From NCBI GenBank assembly GCA_034676125.1, contig JAUCCO010000125.1, forward strand, positions 1-10,424: a stretch of DNA of 10,424 nucleotides, given 5' to 3'. The translations under genes were made by a program, and so were the position numbers. The notes beneath the pieces were generated by a model. It worked only from the letters and a program-made list of their open reading frames with translations. It had not been told where the DNA came from and ran no database searches. Below are positions 1 through 6,492 of the stretch, piece after piece (within the stretch, counting starts at the first letter, position 1; the number at the start of each line of letters is the position of its first letter). Source of the stretch: UBA6183 sp034676125 (lineage in GTDB: Bacteria > Bacteroidota > Bacteroidia > UKL13-3).

Positions 1-104
1 GTTAATCAAACATTAGTTTTTCAAATCAAGTTTTGTGGTAAAAGTCCCGCCCTTCCTTTGGACCTGCCAAACCGTTACGACACACTAATACCCCAACCCA
101 AAAC
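1..104. other. Left-edge stretch past the peptidase stop, GC-rich core
   Basis: This stretch follows the peptidase stop codon (transcription there runs right to left). I see no convincing terminator or RNA gene in it. Roughly bases 46-100 are about 56 percent G+C in a genome that is otherwise clearly AT-rich, and C greatly outnumbers G on the plus strand. Plus-strand frame 1 is open from base 1 to a TAG at 124-126. It could therefore be the last 41 codons of a gene that enters from the left and overlaps the peptidase end by about 22 bases, but I recognise nothing in its translation. A minus-strand frame is also open for about 25 codons. It may equally be a spacer or part of a dispersed repeat. 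Confidence 0.3.
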
Positions 105-2291
105 CTACAAATTTTGGTTAAAGTAGTTGGTAATTTTTTGCATAAGGTGTACCCTATCTTTACCTGTTACATTGTGTAAATGGCCAGGGTATACAAAGTA
201 ATCAAGCTGTACGCCTTCGTCTACACATTTTTTGATGTAGGCCAAACTGTGTTGCCACAATACCACATCATCATCGGTACCATGAATAAGCATTAATTTA
301 CCTTTTAAGTTTTTAACATTGTTTAACAAGTTATTCTCTGCATATCCTTCGGGGTTTTCTTGTGGTGTATCCATGTAACGTTCGGTATACATAATCTCAT
401 ACATGCTCCAATCAATTACTGGCCCACCGGCAACTCCTGCTTTAAATAAATCGGTTTTGCTCATCATTGTTGTGGTCATAAATCCACCAAAACTCCAACC
501 AAAAATACCTAAGCGTGTGGTGTCAACATATTTTAATTGCTTTAAATAATCTATGCCTTTTAATTGGTCGGCTTTTTCTTCAACCCCAAGTTTGCGGTGT
601 ATTACATTTTCAAATGCTAAACCACGGTTTCCACTACCTCGGTTATCAACTGTAAAAATTACATAACCATTTTGTGCCATATAATACAACCACATATCAG
701 CACCACCTAACCAACTATTGGTAACCATTTGTGCATGTGGGCCACCATATAAATAAACCAATGTTGGGTACTTTTTATTTGCATCAAAATCTGCGGGTAA
801 AAACATGCGACAATTTAAATCGGTTACTTCATCGGCAGCCTTAATTTTAAACATTTTCATTTCGCATTTTTTATACTCAGCTAATGGATTAATGGCATTA
901 AGCAAGGTAGCTTTTTCGTGGCCATTGGTGCTAGATAAAACGATATTTCTAGGTGTTGTAGTACTTGTATACGTATCTAAAAACCATTCACCATCATCAT
1001 TAATCATTGCACTGTGCATGCCATCTGCCAAGGTTAGTTTGGTTGATTTACCATTAGCTAAAACAACACTATACAAATACCTATTTAAACCATCCTCGCT
1101 TGCAGCCATATAAAATGCTACATCCCCTTTTTTATTAAATCCAACAAACTCTGTAACCGGAAATTTGCCTTTAGTTAATTGGCGTTCTAATCGTCCGTTT
1201 GAGTTATATAAATACAATTGATTATATCCATCACGCTCACTCATCCAAATAAATTGTTTAGGATTGTTTTTGCAAAAAATTAATGGATTTTCGGGTTCAA
1301 CATATTTAGGATTTGTTTCGGTAAATAAGGTTTTGGTAAATGCACCACTTGTAGCATCATACTCGTTTAATTTCATTTCGTTTTGCGCACGATTAACAAC
1401 GGCTATGTATATTTTTTCTTCACCAGGATTCCATGCTATGTTTGTTAAATATTGGTCAACTGGCAAACCCGTTGTTAATTTAACGGTGCGTTTTTTAACA
1501 AAATCGCGCACAAAAACACTTACCGTATGGCTTGTAGCACCAGCCATTGGATACTTAATATTTTTAGTACTTGCAGGCTTGTTATCTAACTTATAAATGG
1601 GGTAATTGGTTACTTGTGTTTCGTTTAATTGGTAATAGGCTAAACGGTTTCCTTTGGGCGACCAAAATGTACCTTTATTTATACCAAACTCGTTGCGGTG
1701 AACAGCTCCGCCATAACTCAATTCTGCATTTCCATCGGTAGTAATTAAATCTCCTTTTGCATCACCACTATCTGTTGGCTTAGGTGTTTCTAATACAGAG
1801 TTTTTAGTACTAACCCACACATTATAATTATTAACATAAGCTACTTTACCGGTGTTTGGTTCAATATCAAAACCAGAAGCACCTTCAGGAATATTGCAGA
1901 AAATCTCAACCCTACCTACTTTTAAATCGGCAATAAAAATATTTTGTTTAATGTTAAATCTAATGGTGTATTCGTTTATCCATTTTACCAAAGGCATGCG
2001 TTCTAATGGTGTTAAACCCACATCAGCTTTACCCCTAATTTCGTTATATTTTTGGAGTGTTAAAACGGTATCACGTAAAAGTGTAGCAGCATCTTGCATC
2101 ACCACACAATCAATACCATCTTTTTTTGCCATATAAGTAAACTTAGTGCTTTGCGGCACCCAAGCTAAACCAATTAACCTAGCAGGACCAAGGGTTGTAC
2201 GTTGTTTAATAACTGCATCTTCTACAGACAGCATTTTTTGCTGTGCCGAAACCATTACTGGAAATAATAAAGCTAAGAATAATTTTTTCAT
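105..2291 (-). CDS. ptpA: Secreted S9 family prolyl tripeptidyl peptidase (PtpA-like, DPP4 superfamily)
   Basis: A 728-residue serine exopeptidase predicted to remove N-terminal tripeptides ending in proline from peptides in the envelope. Residues 1-16 form a signal peptide (MKK, hydrophobic core, VSA before QQ) with no lipobox cysteine. An eight-bladed DPPIV_N-type propeller covers roughly 90-450, and the alpha/beta hydrolase domain covers roughly 490-728. The catalytic triad is Ser600 in GWSFGG, Asp674 in GTDDDVV and His706 in GHLHNV. Tyr515 in YGGPHAQ is the expected oxyanion residue. Length, the HRNEFG propeller motif with a single Glu (201) where DPP4 has a double Glu, Glu632 in YEIMY, and Val676 where DPP4 has Asn all resemble Porphyromonas gingivalis PtpA (about 732 residues) more than DPP4; this comparison is from memory. 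It lies 94 bases beyond dnaN, behind the dnaN terminator, so it probably has its own promoter. Only a one-mismatch -7 element is visible (2312-2319, reverse strand). Plain dipeptidyl activity cannot be excluded. Confidence 0.9.
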   Translation of the reverse strand: MKKLFLALLFPVMVSAQQKMLSVEDAVIKQRTTLGPARLIGLAWVPQSTKFTYMAKKDGIDCVVMQDAATLLRDTVLTLQKYNEIRGKADVGLTPLERMPLVKWINEYTIRFNIKQNIFIADLKVGRVEIFCNIPEGASGFDIEPNTGKVAYVNNYNVWVSTKNSVLETPKPTDSGDAKGDLITTDGNAELSYGGAVHRNEFGINKGTFWSPKGNRLAYYQLNETQVTNYPIYKLDNKPASTKNIKYPMAGATSHTVSVFVRDFVKKRTVKLTTGLPVDQYLTNIAWNPGEEKIYIAVVNRAQNEMKLNEYDATSGAFTKTLFTETNPKYVEPENPLIFCKNNPKQFIWMSERDGYNQLYLYNSNGRLERQLTKGKFPVTEFVGFNKKGDVAFYMAASEDGLNRYLYSVVLANGKSTKLTLADGMHSAMINDDGEWFLDTYTSTTTPRNIVLSSTNGHEKATLLNAINPLAEYKKCEMKMFKIKAADEVTDLNCRMFLPADFDANKKYPTLVYLYGGPHAQMVTNSWLGGADMWLYYMAQNGYVIFTVDNRGSGNRGLAFENVIHRKLGVEEKADQLKGIDYLKQLKYVDTTRLGIFGWSFGGFMTTTMMSKTDLFKAGVAGGPVIDWSMYEIMYTERYMDTPQENPEGYAENNLLNNVKNLKGKLMLIHGTDDDVVLWQHSLAYIKKCVDEGVQLDYFVYPGHLHNVTGKDRVHLMQKITNYFNQNL

Positions 2292-2330
2292 GTTATAAAA
2301 ATCTTTAAAAGCAAAATAAGTAAAATAAAT

Positions 2331-2361
2331 AAAAAGCCCGACTACTTTTTGATAGCCGGGC
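2331..2361 (-). terminator. Rho-independent terminator of dnaN
   Basis: On the minus strand a 9-bp stem (GCCCGGCTA at 2361-2353 with TAGTCGGGC at 2344-2336, one G-T wobble) closes an 8-base loop and runs straight into five T (2335-2331), then more AT-rich sequence. It begins about 25 bases after the dnaN stop codon. On the plus strand the wobble becomes an A-C mismatch and no T-tract follows, so the element is directional and serves dnaN. Confidence 0.85.
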
Positions 2362-2385
2362 CAGTAAAAATATAAATATCAATAA

Positions 2386-3507
2386 TTAATAGCTACTTAA
2401 CATCATTGGCATTACCAACATTAAAATATTTTCACCTTCTTCGCCATCAACAGGAGTTAAAACACCTGCACGGTTTGGTTGGCTCATTTCTATTTTTAAT
2501 TCGGTAGTATCAACTGCATTTATCATTTCTGATAGGTATTTTGAGTTGAAACCAATTTCTAAATCTTCGCCAGTATATTGGCACATTAATTTTTCTTGTG
2601 CTTCGTTTTCAAAATCTATGTCTTCGGCACTTATGGTTAAATCGCTTCCAGCAAGTTTTAAACGAATTTGGTGGGTTGATTTATTTGATGTGATAGATAC
2701 ACGTCTTACACCTAATGAAAACTCTGCTTTAGCAATTTGTAATACATTAGGATTTTCTTTAGGAATTACTGCATTGTAATCAGGATATTTCTCGTCAATT
2801 AAACGACAAATTAAACTTACATCACCAAAAGTAAAAAATGCATTCGAGCGATTAAACTCAACTGTAACTTCAGTATCATCATTAGGTAATGACGACTTTA
2901 ATAAGTTAAGTGCTTTTTTAGGCAAGATAAATGTTTCTTCAACACCTGGCTTAATATCAGCACGGTTATATCGTACCAAACGATTTGCATCAGTTGCTAC
3001 AAAAGTAATATCATCATTAGTTAATTGCACGTAAACACCAGTTAAGTTTAAACGTAACTCGTCAGTACTAGTAGCAAACACCGTTTTTGTAATTGCACGT
3101 TGTAAAACTTTAGCAGGAATAACAAATTTCTTTCCGTCTTCAACAACTGGATTTTTAGGAAACTCATCACCTTTTAATGCAGTAAGTTTAAACCTACCCG
3201 TATCATATTTAATTTCTACTGCACCTTTTTCAAGGTTGATAGAAAATGCCAATGGTTGATCAGCTAAAGTTTTTAACAAATCGATTGTGGTACGTGATGG
3301 AATAGCAATGCTTAATTCCTCTTTAGCTTCTACCTTAATGGAGGTAGTCATAGTGGTTTCCAAATCGGTTGAAGAGATTTTTAATTCTCCATCTTTAATA
3401 TCAAATAAGAAATTATTTAATATTGGTATGATAGGTTTAGAAACCACAACACCATCAATGTTTGATAGTTGTTTTAGAAGTGTAGTGCTATTTACGATGA
3501 ATTTCAT
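2386..3507 (-). CDS. dnaN: DNA polymerase III subunit beta (sliding clamp)
   Basis: A 373-residue protein close to the usual clamp length (366 in E. coli). It forms a homodimeric ring that holds DNA polymerase III and other DNA-handling proteins on the chromosome. The three repeated clamp domains span roughly 1-120, 128-248 and 250-373. Recognisable motifs are ATDANRL (171-177), YPDYNAVIP (241-249, end of domain 2) and the C-terminal VMPMML (365-370), which corresponds to the E. coli MPMRL segment lining the protein-binding cleft. The start at 3507 gives the conserved beginning MKFIV and needs no extension. It is downstream of parC but separated from it by a terminator and 201 bases, so it is probably expressed from its own promoter, near candidate DnaA boxes. 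dnaA is not adjacent, unlike the classical dnaA-dnaN order. Confidence 0.97.
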   Translation of the reverse strand: MKFIVNSTTLLKQLSNIDGVVVSKPIIPILNNFLFDIKDGELKISSTDLETTMTTSIKVEAKEELSIAIPSRTTIDLLKTLADQPLAFSINLEKGAVEIKYDTGRFKLTALKGDEFPKNPVVEDGKKFVIPAKVLQRAITKTVFATSTDELRLNLTGVYVQLTNDDITFVATDANRLVRYNRADIKPGVEETFILPKKALNLLKSSLPNDDTEVTVEFNRSNAFFTFGDVSLICRLIDEKYPDYNAVIPKENPNVLQIAKAEFSLGVRRVSITSNKSTHQIRLKLAGSDLTISAEDIDFENEAQEKLMCQYTGEDLEIGFNSKYLSEMINAVDTTELKIEMSQPNRAGVLTPVDGEEGENILMLVMPMMLSSY

Positions 3508-3563
3508 TATGCGTGTCTATATGGTACGAAAATATGTGGAGTTATCGTGCATTTCAACAAAAG

Positions 3564-3584
3564 TTATGCACAGATTTAGCCACA
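3564..3584 (+). promoter_or_regulatory. Candidate DnaA boxes upstream of dnaN
   Basis: TTATGCACA at 3564-3572 matches the DnaA-box consensus TTATNCACA exactly. TTAGCCACA at 3576-3584 matches with one difference, in the same orientation and three bases further on. They lie 57-77 bases before the dnaN start. A poor one-mismatch -7 element for dnaN (AACTTTTG on the minus strand, 3565-3558) overlaps the first box, which would fit DnaA control of dnaN. An exact match has a fair chance of arising randomly in 10 kb of AT-rich DNA, so this is tentative. Confidence 0.35.
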
Positions 3585-3670
3585 AAAAATACAATTATAA
3601 GGCAATTTTGGATAGAATAGTATAATTACCTCCACAAAACTGATTTGCCTAATCAATAACAAGCCAATAA

Positions 3671-3702
3671 AACAAAATGCCCCGCAGTATTTGCGAGGCA
3701 TT
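3671..3702 (-). terminator. Rho-independent terminator of parE-parC
   Basis: On the minus strand a 10-bp stem (AATGCCTCGC at 3702-3693 with GCGGGGCATT at 3685-3676, one T-G wobble) encloses a 7-base loop and is followed by TTGTTTTATT. It starts about 7 bases after the parC stop codon. It separates the topoisomerase operon from dnaN. Confidence 0.85.
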
Positions 3703-3708
3703 TATTAT

Positions 3709-6435
3709 TTAAAATAATTTTGCTTGGTCGTCATCTTTTGGTGGAAACTTTGGCTTAAACTTTGGTTTACTTTGGTTGAGTAAACTATCATCATCGCTTA
3801 ACAGTTTTTTAATTTTATCTTGTTCTTCTTTTAGCAAATCTTCGTTAACCAACAAGGTTTGTTGTTTTGTTTCGTTGCCTTTAAAAACAGGTTTTTCTTC
3901 AACAATTGGCACTTCCTCTTCTTCGTTTTGAACTAAAAATGCACTTAAAAAATCTTTGCCTACCAGTTTATTTCCAATGGCTTTCCATCCTTTTACTTCA
4001 ATAAACTCGGTAAGGTTATAGGTTTCTTCTAAGTTACTATCTTTTCCTTTTCCGCCTTTGCGTTCCATTACAATTATTGGCTCCACATAATCTGTGGCCA
4101 TTACTATTCTGTTGTCTTTACCTTCGGGTATGCACATAAATAGTTTGTTAACGGTTAAGGTTTCTACTATAAATCGTTTAACAAAATACGACTTATCTTT
4201 TTCGTTGTAGTACAATAAAGTTACAGGGCGCTTTGGCCTAAATTTACCAATAAACAACACCTGATCGGCATTGTAATGATTGGTTAATTCGAAATTAGTA
4301 AGCTCGTAATTTCCATCTTTGGTTATTACTAAAATTACATCATTGGTATCAAACTCGCCCAATAATTTACCACGGCTATCAATATTTAAACGTCCTAAAA
4401 CATCATCATACCAAATTTTACGACCACCTAAAGTGCTTGCACCTTTTGCTTTTAGTTTTATAGATTTTATAAGGTATTTACTTACAATATTACCTAAAAC
4501 CGAGCGGCCTTTAATGGCTAAATCAGCAAAATTAAAATCAAACAACAGTTTACGTGCATGGCTCATTGGGCTTAATGCAATTTCTACCAACTCGGCTTCG
4601 CTATTAGGGTTTGCGGTAAAATAAAGCACTTTACTATTAGGCGAACCCGTAGTTAAATCGTATTCTTTATCGCGGGTAATACCCAATACATTAATTCTTT
4701 TTCCGTAAGCAGTTTTAGTTTTTCCATCCATGTAAATCATGTTATACACCCTGCGTTCATCATTCTTTCTAAACACATCAACATGTATAATATCTTTACC
4801 CATAAATGCCTTGTCAGACACTTTGCTCACCATCATTTTACCATCTTTTCTAAATACAATTACATCATCAATATCAGAGCAATCGCAAATGTATTCATCC
4901 TTTTTTAAGCCATAACCAACAAAACCTTCGGTACGGTTTACATATAATTTTTGGTTGGCAATAGCTACTTGGTTAGCTTGTATGGTATCAAACTGTTTAA
5001 TTTCTGTTTTACGCTCGCGGCCTTTACCATATTTTTTCAATAAGGTTTCGTAGTATTTAACTTGATAAGCTTTTATGTTATCTAAATCAAACTGTACTTG
5101 CTCTAGCTCTGCCTGTATGCGTGCCATTAATTCGTCTGCTTTGATGCTATCAAAACGGGTAATACGAATCATTGGAATTTTAGTTAACCTATCGTAATCA
5201 TCGTGTGTAATTTCACGAATAAATTGTTTTTTGTACTTTTTAAAACGCTCATCCAAATACACAAATAAGTTTTCTTTATCAGCATACTTTTTAAAGTCGA
5301 TGTACATCTCGTCTTTAATAAATAACTTCTCAAGCGAGGCGAATAAAAACTGTTCTTGTAATTCGCTTTTTCTAATTTCTAATTCTCTATTTAAAAGCTC
5401 ACGAGTAAGCTCCACCGATGTACGCAATAAATCATGAACATCAGTAAAAATAGGCTTATCCTTATAAACTACACATGCATTTGGCGAGATACTAATTTCG
5501 CAATCGGTAAAAGCATAAAGTGCATCAATAGTAATGTCAGGTGAAACACCAGGAGCCAATTGAATTTCAATTTCAACATCCTTAGCAGTGTTATCAATTA
5601 CCTTTTTAATTTTAATTTTTCCGGCATCGTTTGCCTTTAAAATACTATCAATTAATCCACCAGTTGTGGTAGCATAAGGTATCTCTTTTATTAATAAAGT
5701 TTTTTTATCAAACTCTTCAATTTTAGCCCTAACCCTAACTTTGCCACCTTTGCTACCACCATTGTAATTAGAAACATCAACAAAACCTCCCGTAATAAAA
5801 TCAGGATACAGTTCAAATGTTTTTCCTTTAGTACAATCAATAGCAGCTTTTAATATTTCGCAAAAATTGTGTGGTAAAATTTTAGTAGCTAAACCTACAG
5901 CAATTCCTTCTACTCCTTGTGCAACTAGCAAAGGAAATTTCATCGGTAAATTTATAGGCTCTTTTTTACGACCATCATACGATAACTGCCAAAAAGTAGT
6001 TTGGCGATTAAAGGCAATATCTAATGCAAATTTGCTTAAGCGCACCTCAATATAACGAGAAGCAGCCGCAGAATCTCCTGTGCGCACATCGCCCCAGTTA
6101 CCTTGCATTTCAAACAATAAATCTTTTTGCCCAAGGCCAACTAAGGCATCGCCAATGGCCGCATCGCCATGCGGGTGAAATTGCATGGTTTGACCAATTA
6201 CATTGGCCACTTTATTAAATCTACCATCTTCTATTTCGTACATGGCATGCAAAATTCTACGCTGAACAGGTTTTAAACCATCCTCCATTGCAGGCACTGC
6301 ACGCTCTAATATTACATACGAAGCGTAATCTAAAAACCAGTTTTCGTAAAGCCCAGTTACAGGTATTACATGGCCCTCATGATTTTTTTCGCTTTGTAAT
6401 TCGTTATTCTCTAAATTTTCTATTTCGTCTGTCAT
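3709..6435 (-). CDS. parC: DNA topoisomerase IV subunit A (ParC)
   Basis: A 908-residue type IIA topoisomerase A subunit. It cuts and rejoins the gate duplex when ParE binds ATP, decatenating daughter chromosomes. The active-site Tyr128 sits in AASRYIE after Arg127. The helix before it carries HPHGDAAIGD (87-96). The winged-helix, tower and coiled-coil gate fill roughly 30-490, and the beta-pinwheel C-terminal domain about 495-830. I see no intact GyrA box (QRGGKG type), and the neighbour is a ParE-length B subunit, so I call ParC rather than GyrA. Ala92 stands where quinolone-binding Ser is found in E. coli GyrA (Ser83) and ParC (Ser80); Asp96 is the acidic partner. From about 838 the chain is low-complexity: Glu-rich, then Lys/Pro-rich, ending QAKLF, which resembles a sliding-clamp-binding peptide. 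It starts 57 bases after parE. Confidence 0.95.
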   Translation of the reverse strand: MTDEIENLENNELQSEKNHEGHVIPVTGLYENWFLDYASYVILERAVPAMEDGLKPVQRRILHAMYEIEDGRFNKVANVIGQTMQFHPHGDAAIGDALVGLGQKDLLFEMQGNWGDVRTGDSAAASRYIEVRLSKFALDIAFNRQTTFWQLSYDGRKKEPINLPMKFPLLVAQGVEGIAVGLATKILPHNFCEILKAAIDCTKGKTFELYPDFITGGFVDVSNYNGGSKGGKVRVRAKIEEFDKKTLLIKEIPYATTTGGLIDSILKANDAGKIKIKKVIDNTAKDVEIEIQLAPGVSPDITIDALYAFTDCEISISPNACVVYKDKPIFTDVHDLLRTSVELTRELLNRELEIRKSELQEQFLFASLEKLFIKDEMYIDFKKYADKENLFVYLDERFKKYKKQFIREITHDDYDRLTKIPMIRITRFDSIKADELMARIQAELEQVQFDLDNIKAYQVKYYETLLKKYGKGRERKTEIKQFDTIQANQVAIANQKLYVNRTEGFVGYGLKKDEYICDCSDIDDVIVFRKDGKMMVSKVSDKAFMGKDIIHVDVFRKNDERRVYNMIYMDGKTKTAYGKRINVLGITRDKEYDLTTGSPNSKVLYFTANPNSEAELVEIALSPMSHARKLLFDFNFADLAIKGRSVLGNIVSKYLIKSIKLKAKGASTLGGRKIWYDDVLGRLNIDSRGKLLGEFDTNDVILVITKDGNYELTNFELTNHYNADQVLFIGKFRPKRPVTLLYYNEKDKSYFVKRFIVETLTVNKLFMCIPEGKDNRIVMATDYVEPIIVMERKGGKGKDSNLEETYNLTEFIEVKGWKAIGNKLVGKDFLSAFLVQNEEEEVPIVEEKPVFKGNETKQQTLLVNEDLLKEEQDKIKKLLSDDDSLLNQSKPKFKPKFPPKDDDQAKLF

Positions 6436-6452
6436 GCTAAACTAATTTGTAG

Positions 6453-6469
6453 TTGAGTTTTTAACTCAA
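6453..6469. repeat. Intercistronic inverted repeat between parE and parC
   Basis: TTGAGTT (6453-6459) and AACTCAA (6463-6469) are perfect 7-base inverted arms around three bases. In the parE-parC transcript the hairpin would sit between the parE stop and the parC start, ending about 17 bases before the parC ATG. Read on the plus strand it is followed by five T and looks like a weak terminator, but no plus-strand gene lies before it. A role in RNA processing, differential expression or blocking antisense transcription is possible but not shown. Confidence 0.5.
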
Positions 6470-6492
6470 TTTTTCAAGCATTAATATTGGTT

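Noticed and set aside
805..1596. Plus-strand ORFs of about 100 codons inside the peptidase gene
   Set aside because: They are antisense to a complete, motif-bearing gene, show no recognisable domain, and are what codon bias on the other strand produces. The same holds for the plus-strand ORFs inside dnaN, parC and parE, and the minus-strand ORFs at 9143-9325 and 9644-9844 inside the kinase.
3287..3625. Plus-strand 112-codon ORF reaching into the parC-dnaN spacer
   Set aside because: About two thirds is antisense to dnaN, and the remainder covers the probable dnaN promoter. No domain or start signal supports it.
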